Below, piece after piece: positions 23,126 through 33,832 of a DNA stretch of 64,000 nucleotides; position 1 is the stretch's first letter, and every line of letters starts with the position of its first letter. Origin of the DNA: Gammaproteobacteria bacterium. GTDB lineage: Bacteria; Pseudomonadota; Gammaproteobacteria; Pseudomonadales; Halieaceae. Location of the stretch: positions 1 to 64,000 of the forward strand of contig JAACDF010000009.1 in NCBI GenBank assembly GCA_009937065.1, written 5' to 3'. Below the pieces are notes generated by a model that worked only from the letters and a program-made list of their open reading frames with translations, did no database searches and was not told where the DNA came from. The position numbers and the translations under genes are program-made.

Positions 23126-25534
23126 TTGTCGGTAATCAAACAAAGCGCAAAAGCCCTTTTGCTAATCACAGCTGCCGCTTTGTGGTGGCTGGCTGGTTTG
23201 TATTTGTACCTCAGTCCGAAGTTGCCTGAGGCTGAAGCACTTACCGACATCAAGTTACAAACACCACTTCGTATCATGAGTTCGGACGCGCAACTCATTG
23301 GTCAGTTTGGTGAGCAAAAAAGAATACCAGCACGCTATGAGGACCTGCCTCAGAGCTTTATCGATGCTCTTTTAGCCGCCGAAGACGACGGCTTTTTTGA
23401 ACACTCTGGCATCGATTTTCTCGGACTGGCGCGCGCCGTTTCGGAGTTAGTGGCTACCGGAAGCAAACAAAGCGGCGGATCGACAATCACCATGCAAGTG
23501 GCGAGAAACTTTTTCTTAACACTTGATCAAACCTTCATCCGAAAGTTCACAGAAATCCTCCTTGCACTTGAAATAGAGCAGCGCCTGACCAAAGAAGACA
23601 TTCTGGAGCTTTACGTCAATCGAGTATTTTTAGGGCATCGGAGCTACGGTTTCGAAACGGCGGCGCAAACCTACTACGGGCGATCACTCAGCGAGCTATC
23701 CATCGCAGAACACGCGATGTTGGCGGGAGTGCCTCAGGCGCCATCGCGCAACAACCCCTTGAGCAATCCCAAGCGCAGTGAAATCAGGCGCAATTGGATC
23801 TTAGGGCGCATGTTATCGCTCGATATGATTGATCGAGCGACCTATGACGAGGCGGTCGCAAGCACCGATACTGCATCCTTTAACGGTCTAAAGGTTGAGG
23901 TAGATGCTGACTATGTTGCAGAAATGGCACGTCAATTCGCCGTCGATAGGTTAGGCAGTAATGCCTACACCGACGGCTACGTCGTCTACACAACCGTCAA
24001 TGGCGATTTGCAACAAGCTGCTCGCGACGCTGTCATAGACGGGCTCGTCACCTACGATAATCGCCACGGTTGGCGGGGACCCGAGCAGCAATACCCACCC
24101 CTCGAGGACGAAACGCCAGAAGCATTGGACCAGCGCTGGCGAAGTGCTCTTCGCGCCATGCCTGTCATAGCTGATTTACGACCAGCCATTGTTACCGAAG
24201 CGCTTGAAGACGGTGTCCGTGTGTTATTGAGAAACGGAGACGAGGGCTTCCTCTCCTGGCGCGACGATCTCCGCCGCATTCGGCGCTATGTGGATGAAGA
24301 CAGACGAACCGGTAGCGCTCAAACTCCTGGCGACCTCCTATCCGTGGGTGATCTGATTCGAGTCAGTGAACAAGGCGATGACTTGCGCCTAGCTCAAGTA
24401 CCCCGCGTGCAGGGTGCGCTTGTGTCGCTGGACCCCACCGATGGCTCAATTAAGGCCCTCGTGGGTGGCATGGGCTTTGTGCTATCTAAATTCAATCGGG
24501 CGACACAGGCAAAACGCCAGCCAGGCTCCAACTTCAAGGCATTTCTCTATGCCGCCGCTCTCGAGAATGGTATTCACCCGGCGACATTGATTAATGATGC
24601 GCCTGTTGTCGTTGGGAACCTAACCGACGAGGACTTGTGGCGTCCGGAAAATGACAGCGGCCGCTTTTACGGTCCAACGCGCGTTCGAGAGGCGCTTACG
24701 TTCTCAAGAAATCTAGTATCGATTCGGGTTCTTCAGCAACTCGGTGTCCGTAAGCTCATCGAAATGGCTGCTCGGGTCGGGTTCGATGTCAATGACATGC
24801 AGCCCAACCTTACACTCGCGCTTGGCACCCATGCCTACACGCCACTTGAAGTCGCAGGCGGATACACAGCGATTGCCAACGGCGGTTTTAAAGTAGAGCC
24901 CTGGCTGATCGACAGAATTGAAGACGTAGACGGAAATATCATTTACCAGGCGGATCCACTTGTCGCCTGCCCGATGTGCGAGAAACAAGCACCTGAAGAT
25001 GAGTTCCTTGAAGCATCTCGAATCGAAGATCTGTTGGAGGATGCCGAGCCCGAGTTTCGCGAAGCACCCCGAATTATTGACGAGCGTGTCACCTACGTCC
25101 TGACCTCAATGCTGGAAGATGTGATACAGCGCGGAACCGGGAGACGCGCACGCGTACTGGAGCGCAATGACCTCGCTGGTAAAACGGGAACTACAAACGG
25201 TCCAAGGGACGCCTGGTTTTCGGGTTATAACAAGGATTTAGTTACCACCACCTGGGTGGGATTTGACGATTACAGCCTGATGGGACGTCGAGAGTTTGGT
25301 GGCACCGCCGCACTGCCTATTTGGATCAACTTTATGCGGGTTGCCTTACCGCCAGAAAACGCTGCAGCGGAGATGCCGCCCGGGGTTGTCAGACTACGAA
25401 TAGATACAGAGTCAGGACAGCGAACAGATAGTCAGTCGTCATCGATATGGGAAGTGTTTCTTCAGGAGTTTACGCCTTCAAATCAACGTGGGCGGAATAA
25501 CTCTGATTCCGAAGACTTGGACGGACTGTTCTGA
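23126..25534 (+). CDS. ponA: Penicillin-binding protein 1A (bifunctional class A PBP)
   Basis: This enzyme polymerises glycan strands and cross-links peptides in the cell wall. The 802-residue protein has one N-terminal membrane helix (LLLITAAALWWLAGLYLYL), a glycosyltransferase domain with catalytic Glu in AAEDDGFFEHSGID and the signatures GGSTITMQVARN and ELYVNRVFLGH, an OB-like insertion (about residues 310-420) and a transpeptidase domain with SNFK (in RQPGSNFKAF), SRN (FSRNLVS) and KTGTT. A stop codon lies just upstream in frame, so the TTG at 23126 (GGAG eight bases before) is the only reasonable start. It is divergent from pilM. Confidence 0.95.
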   Translation: MSVIKQSAKALLLITAAALWWLAGLYLYLSPKLPEAEALTDIKLQTPLRIMSSDAQLIGQFGEQKRIPARYEDLPQSFIDALLAAEDDGFFEHSGIDFLGLARAVSELVATGSKQSGGSTITMQVARNFFLTLDQTFIRKFTEILLALEIEQRLTKEDILELYVNRVFLGHRSYGFETAAQTYYGRSLSELSIAEHAMLAGVPQAPSRNNPLSNPKRSEIRRNWILGRMLSLDMIDRATYDEAVASTDTASFNGLKVEVDADYVAEMARQFAVDRLGSNAYTDGYVVYTTVNGDLQQAARDAVIDGLVTYDNRHGWRGPEQQYPPLEDETPEALDQRWRSALRAMPVIADLRPAIVTEALEDGVRVLLRNGDEGFLSWRDDLRRIRRYVDEDRRTGSAQTPGDLLSVGDLIRVSEQGDDLRLAQVPRVQGALVSLDPTDGSIKALVGGMGFVLSKFNRATQAKRQPGSNFKAFLYAAALENGIHPATLINDAPVVVGNLTDEDLWRPENDSGRFYGPTRVREALTFSRNLVSIRVLQQLGVRKLIEMAARVGFDVNDMQPNLTLALGTHAYTPLEVAGGYTAIANGGFKVEPWLIDRIEDVDGNIIYQADPLVACPMCEKQAPEDEFLEASRIEDLLEDAEPEFREAPRIIDERVTYVLTSMLEDVIQRGTGRRARVLERNDLAGKTGTTNGPRDAWFSGYNKDLVTTTWVGFDDYSLMGRREFGGTAALPIWINFMRVALPPENAAAEMPPGVVRLRIDTESGQRTDSQSSSIWEVFLQEFTPSNQRGRNNSDSEDLDGLF

Positions 25535-25553
25535 TGTGTCGCTATTTTCAGAC

Positions 25554-25580
25554 AAAAAAAACGCCAGCTTAAGCCGGCGT
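25554..25580 (-). terminator. Rho-independent terminator of rpmE
   Basis: Read on the minus strand the hairpin ACGCC-GGCTTAAGCT-GGCGT (25561-25580) is followed directly by eight T residues. It lies 20 bases past the rpmE stop. It also sits 20 bases after the convergent ponA stop, but on the plus strand no T-run follows, so it chiefly serves rpmE. Confidence 0.85.
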
Positions 25581-25600
25581 CTTCGAAACAAATCGAGTAG

Positions 25601-25816
25601 TTACTTCTTTAGGCCGCGACCAGCGAAGCGCTTATTGAAACGATCGACTCGACCACCAGAATCAACAATTTTCTGTTTGCCAGTGAAAAATGGATGACAC
25701 CGACTGCAGACGTCAATAGTGATATCCTGCCCAAGCGTTGAACGCGTCTTGATTTCGTTGCCACAGCTACAACGAGCAGTGATCTCTTCGTAACGCGGAT
25801 GAATATCTGCCTTCAT
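25601..25816 (-). CDS. rpmE: 50S ribosomal protein L31
   Basis: The 71-residue protein begins [12 protein letters not shown] at ATG 25816, with GAGGG nine bases upstream; a longer frame to 25831 is not needed. Four cysteines at positions 16, 18, 37 and 40 (CSC and CSRC) are the zinc ligands of the C-plus form of L31, and [25 protein letters not shown] is the invariant core. A zinc-free paralogue, if the genome has one, is not in this window. It is divergent from priA over 45 bases, an arrangement conserved in pseudomonads, and ends in a strong terminator. Confidence 0.97.
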   Translation of the reverse strand: MKADIHPRYEEITARCSCGNEIKTRSTLGQDITIDVCSRCHPFFTGKQKIVDSGGRVDRFNKRFAGRGLKK

Positions 25817-25861
25817 GTTGCCCTCGAGCACCTTGCGGGTGTCTAGTAAAAAAGAGCGCGG

Positions 25862-28063
25862 ATGATACCAGAGCCCAAAACCAATTCAAGCCCTCTCGTA
25901 TGGGTAATCGCCGTGCCGTCACCGTTGCACCGAGTTTTTGAGTATTTACCGCCATCTGACAATAAAATTACGCCTTCAGCGGGCGCTCGAGCGAAGGTAC
26001 CGTTTGCCGGACGCGATGTGATCGGGATATTTCTAGAGGCCCGGGAAAGCGAACTTCCGACCTCAACAGTACTGAAGCGTGTGGAAACTTTACTCGATAG
26101 TAACTTGCCTCTGCTAAGGCCAGACCAACTGCAGTTACTTCAGTGGCTTTCCGACTACTACCTCATTCCCCAAGGTGAGGCATTGCAACTGGGTCTGGCA
26201 ACGTCAGAGCGTAAAGGTCGCCCCAGCTGGACTGAGGGGCAGGATCACATAGCTCTAACTCAGGGAGCAGATTCCATAGATACAATTCCTGCTCGTGCAA
26301 GCAAACAGAAAGCTGCCGCTCAGTTCATTGGTAACCGAACAGTTTCGATTGCCAGTCTTAAGCACCAGGGTTTCTCTACCGCCGTCATATCGGCCCTAGT
26401 AAAATCGGGTCTCGCGGAGAAAAAAACAGCGAAACAATCGAGCCCCTGCCCGCAATCAACGGTGACCTTGACCGAAGCACAACAACAGATTTGCTCAACG
26501 TTGAAAGCTCAAATGGCGGGCTTCAAACCACACCTGCTAGAAGGTGTAACCGGTAGCGGAAAAACTGAGGTCTATATCGAGTGCATCAAGGAGGTGATCA
26601 GTAAGGGCCGGCAGGCGCTGGTCATCATTCCTGAAATTGGACTTACACCTCAAACCAAAAAACGTTTCGAGGAGGCATTGGGTTGTGAAGTGCCGCTCAT
26701 ACATTCGGGTCTCACAGAGGCTGAACGAGGCCGAACATGGGCGATGGCTCGCTCTGGTCTAGCCCCCGTAGTGCTCGGCACTCGCTCTTCCGTGTTTTGT
26801 AGTTTCAAGGCGCTCGGTCTCATTGTGGTTGATGAGGAGCATGACCCTTCTTTCAGACAGCAGGATCATCCTCGCTACTCGGCAAGGGATGTTGCGGTTA
26901 AACGCGCTCAGATCTGTGACTGCCCCATCATCATGGGGAGCGCCACACCCAGCTTGGAAACGATTGCTAATTGCGATCAGGGCAAGTATCAACATCACAC
27001 TCTGATGCAGCGGCCACAAGGAAGTGAACTGCCCGAGATAGCACTTATTGACACACGAGGCCTTGCTCTGACTGGCGGACTGTCTGATGAGGCGATTGGT
27101 CAGATTCGCTGCACAGTCGAGCGAAACGAGCAGGCTCTACTGTTCATAAATCGAAGAGGCTTTGCCCACAGCCTGCAGTGCGAAGACTGCGGTTGGGTCG
27201 CGGACTGCGAACATTGTGACTCATCCATGGCCGTCCATCGGACACCACCGCATTTAAGCTGTCACTACTGTCATACCAAGATCAGCACCCCGAGCTATTG
27301 TCATCAATGCAATAGCGGCCGACTCACAAGCCGAGGTATTGGCACCGAGCAGCTTGAAGTCTTGATGCATCGTCACTTCGAGAATGCTCCGGTATTTCGG
27401 ATCGACAGTGACAGCATAAAGAATATGGAAACACTGACAAAGGCCCTTCAAAGCATCGCCAATGCTCAATCAGCCGTGCTGTTGGGTACGCAAATGCTGT
27501 CTAAAGGCCACGACTTCCCACGGGTGACCTGTGTTGTCGTTGTTGATGCAGACAGCCTCTTGTACAGCCCAGATTTCCGAGCAGAAGAGCGGCTGCTTCA
27601 GTTGCTCGTCCAGGTTGCTGGGCGCGCCGGCAGGTCAAACCTCAAGGGAAAGGTCCTGATACAAACCCGCAGTCCAGATCACCCGATGATGCAACAGCTT
27701 GTTGACCGATCTTACTCAGAACAGGCGCGCACGCTTTTGGCGCGCCGAGAAGCGCTTCGCCTGCCTCCAAGAGGAGCCATGGGTCTGATTCGCAGTGATA
27801 GCAGACGGGAACGAGACGCCATTGATTTCTTAAACAGTCTGCGAGAAAAGCTGCCCAAACCAGACGATCTGCGTTTAATCGGCCCCATGCCGACATTGAT
27901 GACCCGTCGCGCCGATATGTATCGCTATCAAATTATTGTGCAGGGCCAGACTCGCAAAGCAGTCCATTCCTTACTCCAGACAGCGAGAGATATTGGCTCG
28001 ACCCAAAAATTGGGACGAAAAGTTAGTTGGTTTGTTGAAATCGACCCGACGGAAACGCTGTAA
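25862..28063 (+). CDS. priA: Primosomal replication protein N' (DNA helicase PriA)
   Basis: PriA restarts stalled replication forks by recognising the fork, unwinding and loading DnaB. The 733-residue protein has the N-terminal 3'-end binding domain ([15 protein letters not shown]), a helicase core with P-loop [11 protein letters not shown], Walker B DEEHD, GSATPS, a zinc-binding insertion with paired cysteines ([31 protein letters not shown]) and the C-terminal helicase lobe ([30 protein letters not shown]). All eight zinc cysteines are present. It is the first gene of a long plus-strand run, 61 bases ahead of argS. Confidence 0.96.
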   Translation: MIPEPKTNSSPLVWVIAVPSPLHRVFEYLPPSDNKITPSAGARAKVPFAGRDVIGIFLEARESELPTSTVLKRVETLLDSNLPLLRPDQLQLLQWLSDYYLIPQGEALQLGLATSERKGRPSWTEGQDHIALTQGADSIDTIPARASKQKAAAQFIGNRTVSIASLKHQGFSTAVISALVKSGLAEKKTAKQSSPCPQSTVTLTEAQQQICSTLKAQMAGFKPHLLEGVTGSGKTEVYIECIKEVISKGRQALVIIPEIGLTPQTKKRFEEALGCEVPLIHSGLTEAERGRTWAMARSGLAPVVLGTRSSVFCSFKALGLIVVDEEHDPSFRQQDHPRYSARDVAVKRAQICDCPIIMGSATPSLETIANCDQGKYQHHTLMQRPQGSELPEIALIDTRGLALTGGLSDEAIGQIRCTVERNEQALLFINRRGFAHSLQCEDCGWVADCEHCDSSMAVHRTPPHLSCHYCHTKISTPSYCHQCNSGRLTSRGIGTEQLEVLMHRHFENAPVFRIDSDSIKNMETLTKALQSIANAQSAVLLGTQMLSKGHDFPRVTCVVVVDADSLLYSPDFRAEERLLQLLVQVAGRAGRSNLKGKVLIQTRSPDHPMMQQLVDRSYSEQARTLLARREALRLPPRGAMGLIRSDSRRERDAIDFLNSLREKLPKPDDLRLIGPMPTLMTRRADMYRYQIIVQGQTRKAVHSLLQTARDIGSTQKLGRKVSWFVEIDPTETL

Positions 28064-28124
28064 CGAGATACAATAGAGAACTTCAGATAAGGCGTCATAC
28101 GCCACAGCAGATCAAGCGACGTCA

Positions 28125-29810
28125 ATGAAAGATCAGGTAGTTGATTTAATCGGGCAATCTATTCGGGTAATCCAAGCGGAAGGCATGCTTCCAGAGGGCG
28201 AGCTTCCGACGCCTCAGGTAGACCACACTCGCGACCCCAGGCATGGAGACTTGGCTACGAATGCGGCGATGGTGCTAGCTAAGAGAGCTGGCATACCACC
28301 CCGCGACTTAGCTACAGCCATTATCGATCGGCTGCCCCAGAACTCGGTCATAACCCAATGTGACATCGCCGGCCCGGGATTTATCAATTTCCACATCTCT
28401 CAAGCCAGCAATATCGCTGTTGTAGAAACCATCCTTACCGCTGGCGACCAATACGGCCGTTCTACTGAGGGTCGGGGAAAGCGCGTTCAAGTTGAATTTG
28501 TTTCAGCCAATCCAACAGGTCCCCTGCATGTGGGGCACGGTCGAGGGGCTGCGATTGGCGATGCACTTTGCAGACTCTTAGACAATGCTGGCTGGTCGGT
28601 TTACCGAGAGTTTTATTACAACGATGCTGGACAGCAGATCAGCAATCTCGCGCTATCTGTCAAAGCTAGAATCGATGGTATTGAGCCGGATGATGCATCT
28701 TGGCCCACCGACGGCTATCGGGGCGACTATATAAAAGACGTCGCCACCGCCTATCAAAACAAGCAAACCGTGAATGCAGCAGATCGCACTGTGACCGCTT
28801 CCGGTGATCCTGCGGACCTGACGAACATACAGGCGTTCTCCGTGGCTTGGTTGCGCCGTGAGCAAGACGAAGACCTAAAGGCATTTGACGTAAACTTTGA
28901 CTGTTACTTTCTAGAGTCATCGCTTTACACATCTCACGCGGTTGAAAAAACAGTGGAAACGCTGATCAACAATCAATTTACCTACGAGCAGGACGGCGCT
29001 CTTTGGCTGCGCACGACCGATTTTGGTGATGACAAAGACCGCGTAATGCGAAAACGCGAGGGCGGCTATACCTACTTTGTCCCCGATGTGGCTTACCACC
29101 ACAATAAGTGGAATCGGGGTTTTGAGCGCGTTATCAATGAACAGGGAGCCGATCATCACAGCACCATCACCCGAGTGAAAGCGGGTCTACAGGGCCTGAA
29201 TACAGATATCCCCGAAGGTTGGCCGGAATACGTGCTACACCAAATGGTGACAGTCATGCGTGACGGTGAAGAGGTCAAACTCTCCAAACGAGCGGGTAGC
29301 TATGTAACCCTGCGCGATCTGATCGACTGGGTGGGCCGCGATGCAACGCGATACTTCCTCACCGCTCGTGCAGCCACCTCTCAGCTAACGTTCGACATTG
29401 ATCTCGCACTGTCGAAAAGCAATGAAAATCCGGTGTATTACATCCAGTACGCGCACGCTCGAATCTGCAGCGTTCAACGCAAAGCAAACGAGCAATTCGA
29501 ACAGTGGAAAGCCACCGATGGTATCCAGCACCTTGGGCTCTTGAACAGTGACGAAGAACAATCCCTCGCCTTGGTACTCAGCAAATACCCGGAGGTGCTA
29601 GCTGGGGCCACGAAGCGCTTAGAGCCGCACGCAGTGGCAAACTATCTTCGCGATGTGGCAGCCGAGTTCCACTCTTTCTATAACGCCCACAAGATCATGG
29701 AGCCTAATGAGGGAATCAGCCTGGCACGGCTGGCACTCGCCGCCGCAACACAGCAAGTAATTGCGAGTGGCCTCAAAATTTTAGGTGTATCTGCACCCGA
29801 GGCGATGTAG
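28125..29810 (+). CDS. argS: Arginyl-tRNA synthetase
   Basis: ArgS charges tRNA-Arg with arginine. The 561-residue protein has the N-terminal additional domain typical of this synthetase, the class I signature in the form HVGHGRGAAIGD (NPTGPLHVGHGRG), the KLSKRAG motif at the KMSKS position, and the C-terminal anticodon-binding helical domain (PHAVANYLRDVAAEFHSFYNAHKI). Length is normal. A SPOR-domain gene follows two bases after the stop, the same order as in Pseudomonas. Confidence 0.96.
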   Translation: MKDQVVDLIGQSIRVIQAEGMLPEGELPTPQVDHTRDPRHGDLATNAAMVLAKRAGIPPRDLATAIIDRLPQNSVITQCDIAGPGFINFHISQASNIAVVETILTAGDQYGRSTEGRGKRVQVEFVSANPTGPLHVGHGRGAAIGDALCRLLDNAGWSVYREFYYNDAGQQISNLALSVKARIDGIEPDDASWPTDGYRGDYIKDVATAYQNKQTVNAADRTVTASGDPADLTNIQAFSVAWLRREQDEDLKAFDVNFDCYFLESSLYTSHAVEKTVETLINNQFTYEQDGALWLRTTDFGDDKDRVMRKREGGYTYFVPDVAYHHNKWNRGFERVINEQGADHHSTITRVKAGLQGLNTDIPEGWPEYVLHQMVTVMRDGEEVKLSKRAGSYVTLRDLIDWVGRDATRYFLTARAATSQLTFDIDLALSKSNENPVYYIQYAHARICSVQRKANEQFEQWKATDGIQHLGLLNSDEEQSLALVLSKYPEVLAGATKRLEPHAVANYLRDVAAEFHSFYNAHKIMEPNEGISLARLALAAATQQVIASGLKILGVSAPEAM

Positions 29811-29812
29811 GC

Positions 29813-30382
29813 GTGGCGAATCCTTCAACAAATGCGAAGCGTAAACGAGGCACTGTCAGTGCAACACGGCGCTCACCCTCGCAAACGAAAAAGAAGTCCG
29901 CTGATACCCCCCTGTTTAATAGCTCTCATATCAATGGGTTTATCGTAGGTGTTATGACGGGCGCCATTGCCAGTTTAGGTATAGTCGCTGGGATCAATCC
30001 ATCTGCCCTACCCGCAGCGATCGCACCTTCTGCCGAAGGTACAGTGGAGTCGACAAGGCAACCCAGCTTCACCTTTTTCACTACCTTGGAAGATGAATCA
30101 TTCAGTGTTGATACAGGGCGCTCATTGGACTCCGGCCCATCCGAATACACGCAGTACGTGCTTCAGGCAGGTTCTTTTAGAGCCGTTGCCGATGCCGACA
30201 GACGTCGAGGGGAGCTTGCGCTCCTAGGGCTGGAGTCCTCAATTGAGCAGATGAACACCGATACGGGAAGTTGGCACCGGGTTTATATCGGGCCTTTTGA
30301 TAGTCGCTCAGCTATGGCTAAAGCGCGAGCACTAACAGCCCAATCCGATATCGACACGCTGCTCTTGAAGCGTGCTGAGTGA
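29813..30382 (+). CDS. SPOR-domain membrane protein (FtsN-like)
   Basis: The 189-residue protein starts at a GTG two bases after argS. It has a basic cytoplasmic tail (NAKRKRGTVSATRRSPSQTKKK), one membrane helix (FIVGVMTGAIASLGIVAGI, about 42-60), a low-complexity linker, and a C-terminal SPOR domain (about 110-187: YVLQAGSFRAVADADRRRGELALLGLESSI, WHRVYIGPFDSRSAMAKA). SPOR domains bind denuded septal peptidoglycan, so the protein should go to the division site like FtsN, the usual neighbour of argS/priA in this lineage. The linker is shorter than in E. coli FtsN (319 residues), so identity with FtsN is probable but not proven. Confidence 0.82.
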   Translation: MANPSTNAKRKRGTVSATRRSPSQTKKKSADTPLFNSSHINGFIVGVMTGAIASLGIVAGINPSALPAAIAPSAEGTVESTRQPSFTFFTTLEDESFSVDTGRSLDSGPSEYTQYVLQAGSFRAVADADRRRGELALLGLESSIEQMNTDTGSWHRVYIGPFDSRSAMAKARALTAQSDIDTLLLKRAE

Positions 30383-30398
30383 ACGCACCTTGAGCTCA

Positions 30399-30785
30399 AT
30401 GACAGTTCAGGCGCCGGAGGCTATCAACTACAGTAACAGTAGGCGAATATTGACCCTTTCATTTCCCGGCGGTTCGTCCGTCGAGTTGTCCGCCGAGTTG
30501 CTCAGAGTGCTGTCACCGTCGGCCGAAGTACAAGGTCATGGGCCAGGCCAGGAGGTACTTCAGACTGGTAAACAAGGAGTTGGTATCACGGATATTCAAC
30601 CGGTAGGTCACTATGCGGTTCAGCTCAGTTTTGACGACGGGCATAGCTCCGGACTGTACACTTGGACGTACCTAGCGCAAATGGCTGGAAATAAAGATGC
30701 GCTTTGGGCCGATTATCTGACGAAGTTGGCGCAAGCGGGAGAGTCACGAGACCCCGACACAAACATTGTAAAGATCATAGGTTGA
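30399..30785 (+). CDS. DUF971 (gamma-butyrobetaine hydroxylase-like N-terminal domain) protein
   Basis: From ATG 30399 this is a 128-residue protein; a GTG at 30372 overlapping the SPOR gene is a possible alternative. The motifs LTLSFPGGSSVELSAELLRVLSPSAEVQGHG, VGITDIQPVGHYAVQLSFDDGHSSGLYTWTYL define DUF971, a small beta fold also found at the N-terminus of gamma-butyrobetaine hydroxylases. Its role as a stand-alone protein is unclear, with Fe-S or metal handling proposed for the fold. In Pseudomonas it sits just after hslU; here hslV and hslU are missing and it follows the SPOR gene directly. Confidence 0.85.
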   Translation: MTVQAPEAINYSNSRRILTLSFPGGSSVELSAELLRVLSPSAEVQGHGPGQEVLQTGKQGVGITDIQPVGHYAVQLSFDDGHSSGLYTWTYLAQMAGNKDALWADYLTKLAQAGESRDPDTNIVKIIG

Positions 30786-30816
30786 GACAAAGCGTCCACC
30801 GAATTAGGAATAGGCC

Positions 30817-31581
30817 ATGAGCTCCCAAGATAATCTGACAGACGACACAACTGATTTCGGTTTTGAGCGAGTCAAAACGGCGGAAAAAGCTGGACGCGTT
30901 CGCGAGGTCTTCGATTCTGTAGCAGCACAATACGATCTAATGAACGACCTAATGTCTGGGGGTCTTCACAGGCTGTGGAAACGCTTCACGATTGAACTGA
31001 GCGCGGTTCGATCAGGGCAAACCGTTCTGGATATTGCCGGTGGCACTGGCGACCTAGCCGCAAAATTCTCAAAACTTGTGGGGGCTGATGGCAAGGTCAT
31101 CCTAGCTGACATTAACGCTGCCATGCTGTCTGTCGGCCGTGATCGTCTCATCGACAGAGGGGCGCTGAGTAATATTGATGTGGTACAGGCCGATGCACAG
31201 TTTCTTCCCTTTGATGACAACAGCATTGACTGCATCACGATTGCCTTTGGCCTCAGAAATGTAACTGATAAAGCCAAAGCACTTAGGTCGATGCACCGCG
31301 TTCTAAAGCCTGGTGGTCGCGTGCTGGTACTCGAGTTTTCCAAGCCGACATCGCCATTACTGTCAAAGGTCTACGATGCCTACTCATTCTCAGCGTTGCC
31401 GGCGATGGGAAAACTGATCACCGATGACGCTGACAGCTATCGCTACCTCGCCGAATCGATTCGAAAGCACCCCGATCAGGAATCCCTGCTCGAGATGGTC
31501 GAGGACGCCGGTTTCGTCGACTGCCGATACCATAATATGACCGGCGGCATAGTCGCTGTGCACAGAGGCATCAAGGGCTAG
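30817..31581 (+). CDS. ubiE: Ubiquinone/menaquinone C-methyltransferase UbiE
   Basis: UbiE adds the C-methyl group to the benzoquinol ring in ubiquinone synthesis, using SAM. The 254-residue protein has the N-terminal [31 protein letters not shown] motif [21 protein letters not shown], and the family signature [25 protein letters not shown] with the closing HRGIKG. Length matches E. coli (251). It begins a ubiE-ubiJ-ubiB run with a 4-base gap and then a 4-base overlap, so the three are co-translated. Confidence 0.96.
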   Translation: MSSQDNLTDDTTDFGFERVKTAEKAGRVREVFDSVAAQYDLMNDLMSGGLHRLWKRFTIELSAVRSGQTVLDIAGGTGDLAAKFSKLVGADGKVILADINAAMLSVGRDRLIDRGALSNIDVVQADAQFLPFDDNSIDCITIAFGLRNVTDKAKALRSMHRVLKPGGRVLVLEFSKPTSPLLSKVYDAYSFSALPAMGKLITDDADSYRYLAESIRKHPDQESLLEMVEDAGFVDCRYHNMTGGIVAVHRGIKG

Positions 31582-31585
31582 TCGC

Positions 31586-32233
31586 GTGGATCATGACCCC
31601 GCCGTTATTGCTGGTGTCAGTCTCGCAATCGAAGCTGTGATTGCGAAGGCCCTTGAGTTATCACCCGGGACTCAGGGTCGATTAAAACAACTTCACCCGC
31701 TCGATATTGAACTTCACTGCACACAACCATCCTTGAGAGTGTTCGCCAGTATCGAAGAAGACGGCGGCGTCCAAATCTCCAACTATCGAGAAACAAAGGC
31801 AACCGTATCAATCGAGGGGACCTGGCGTGATTTTTCGCGCTTGGCAAGCGCGTCAGATCCTGCGGCTGCCCTTATTAACGGTGATATAAAGATCAGCGGT
31901 GATACCGCGCCGCTTATGCAGTTGCAAGCCATTTTGGGGGAACTCGACATCGACTGGGAAGCGCCAATCGTCGACGCGATTGGACCTGTACTGGGGCATC
32001 AATTAGCTGAGGTTATCCGTGCAATACTTAGCGGTTCAACCACAGCACATCGCCGCATGAAGCGGCAACTCAGCGAATTTATTCTAGAAGAAGGTCGGCT
32101 GTCACCTCCAAAACAAGAGCTCGATTCGTTGTTTACAGCCATTGACGAACTAGTGCTCAGGACTGACCGCATCGAGTCCAGAATCAAACGAATAAAAAAG
32201 CGGGCATCCAATCTGATCGGAGTGGTTGAATGA
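31586..32233 (+). CDS. ubiJ: Ubiquinone biosynthesis accessory factor UbiJ
   Basis: UbiJ carries an SCP2 lipid-binding domain and, with UbiK, scaffolds the soluble ubiquinone-making complex. The 215-residue protein starts at GTG 31586. The N-terminal two thirds (about 15-115: [63 protein letters not shown]) is the SCP2 domain; the tail ([28 protein letters not shown]) is predicted coiled coil, as in E. coli UbiJ. It lies between ubiE and ubiB, overlapping ubiB by four bases (ATGA). Confidence 0.9.
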   Translation: MDHDPAVIAGVSLAIEAVIAKALELSPGTQGRLKQLHPLDIELHCTQPSLRVFASIEEDGGVQISNYRETKATVSIEGTWRDFSRLASASDPAAALINGDIKISGDTAPLMQLQAILGELDIDWEAPIVDAIGPVLGHQLAEVIRAILSGSTTAHRRMKRQLSEFILEEGRLSPPKQELDSLFTAIDELVLRTDRIESRIKRIKKRASNLIGVVE

Positions 32234-33801
32234 GACGCGCCGTACAATTTCTAGTAACGGCGAGACGGCATCGCTTGGGGGCGCTAATTCCCGAAGGCTC
32301 TGCTAAAGCTGGGCTATTGAAGCATCTACTAGGAGCGACAGTCCGATCAGGTGATGCGCCGAGAGCGGAGCGATTACGCCTCGCCTTGGAATCTCTGGGG
32401 CCCGTCCCGATAAAATTTGGCCAGTTACTGTCCACACGAAGGGACCTCCTACCAGACGATATTGCCGATGAGTTAGCTCTCCTCCAAGACAAGGTCGCGC
32501 CCTTCCCCGGCGAATCCGCAGTTGAAATTATCGAGCAGGAGCTACAAACCGATATTGCTACCGCTTTTAAGACGTTTGATAGCGAGCCCCTCGCGGCAGC
32601 GTCGGTCGCGCAAGTCCATGCAGTCACGCTCAGAGATGGTGAAGAAGCGGTCGTGAAAGTACTAAGACCGGGCATAGAAAAGCAGATTGCAGCCGATATT
32701 CGTCTTCTAAAACGAATAGCTCGCTTGATTGACCGGCTGTCCGATGACCTAAAACGGCTGCGCCTCCCCGAAGTGGTGGAGGACTATGAGGTTACAATAA
32801 CAACCGAACTCGACTTACGCAGAGAAGCGGCCAATGCGTCGCTGCTCAAGAAAAACACTGCCGCTAGCAGACTCGTGTTCGTTCCCACCGTTTTCTGGGA
32901 CTACAGCACACCCAGACTCATGGTCTCAGAGCGAATCTCCGGCATACCCATTGGCGACATCGACGCTCTCAATGACGCCAACGTCAATATGAAAGTCCTA
33001 GCTGAGCGCGGTGTCGAAATCTTTTTTTCTCAGGTATTTGACGACTGTTTCTTTCATGCCGATATGCACCCCGGCAATATTTTTGTCGATACAACCACGC
33101 CAGACACTCCAACATATATCGCCATTGACTGCGCCATAGTCGGACAGCTTTCCCGCGGTGATCAGTACTACGTCGCTCGTAACTTACTGGCGATACTTCA
33201 GCGAAACTATCGGCTAGTGGCAGAGCTTCACATTGAGAGTGGCTGGGTGCCCGTCTCGACCCGCGTTCAGGATTTTGAAGCGACCATTCGCATGTTGTGC
33301 GAACCCATTTTTGATCGGCCGCTGCATCAAATTTCGCTCGGGCATATGCTGGTTAATCTATTCAGAGCGGCTTCCACTTTCGATATGAAAGTTCAGCCTC
33401 AGCTTGTGCTGCTTCAGAAGACGCTACTTAACATTGAGGGGCTGGGACGCCAGCTCTATCCAGAACTCAACTTATGGGAGACAGCGAAGCCCTTTCTCGA
33501 GGACTGGCTAAAGCGACAATACAGTCCAGTAAACGTCATTAAACAACTCCAGCGCGATGCGCCCGCTTTCGTACATCACGCGTCACAACTTCCCGAGGTG
33601 ATTCCACAATTTCTTGCTACCCAGCGAGAAGCACTCCAGGCGACGCGAACAGAGGAAAAACCGTCCGGAGAGAGTCCACTGTTGATTGGGTCTGGCATTG
33701 CGACGTTGATCGTCTCTTTGCTGGCGGGGCTGACTAGCCCTTGGTATGCGTCAGTCGGAACGCTGCTGGTTATCGCAGGCCTCCTTCGCGCCCGCAAGTG
33801 A
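32230..33801 (+). CDS. ubiB: Atypical kinase/ATPase UbiB
   Basis: UbiB is an ADCK-family protein needed for ubiquinone synthesis, thought to use ATP to extract lipid intermediates from the membrane. The 523-residue protein has the family's KxGQ motif ([19 protein letters not shown]), the alanine-rich loop that replaces the glycine-rich loop ([10 protein letters not shown]), the invariant lysine in [10 protein letters not shown], and the metal-binding [11 protein letters not shown] and AIDCAI. The C-terminus holds two membrane helices (about 478-496 and 500-518). Length is close to E. coli UbiB (546). It is the third gene of ubiEJB. Confidence 0.95.
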   Translation: MRRAVQFLVTARRHRLGALIPEGSAKAGLLKHLLGATVRSGDAPRAERLRLALESLGPVPIKFGQLLSTRRDLLPDDIADELALLQDKVAPFPGESAVEIIEQELQTDIATAFKTFDSEPLAAASVAQVHAVTLRDGEEAVVKVLRPGIEKQIAADIRLLKRIARLIDRLSDDLKRLRLPEVVEDYEVTITTELDLRREAANASLLKKNTAASRLVFVPTVFWDYSTPRLMVSERISGIPIGDIDALNDANVNMKVLAERGVEIFFSQVFDDCFFHADMHPGNIFVDTTTPDTPTYIAIDCAIVGQLSRGDQYYVARNLLAILQRNYRLVAELHIESGWVPVSTRVQDFEATIRMLCEPIFDRPLHQISLGHMLVNLFRAASTFDMKVQPQLVLLQKTLLNIEGLGRQLYPELNLWETAKPFLEDWLKRQYSPVNVIKQLQRDAPAFVHHASQLPEVIPQFLATQREALQATRTEEKPSGESPLLIGSGIATLIVSLLAGLTSPWYASVGTLLVIAGLLRARK

Positions 33802-33832
33802 TCAGGCCACAGCGACGTGGCATAATCAGAGC

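Noticed and set aside
32184-32675. 163-codon minus-strand frame over the ubiJ/ubiB junction
   Set aside because: Serine-rich antisense shadow of ubiB; both sense genes have full family motifs.
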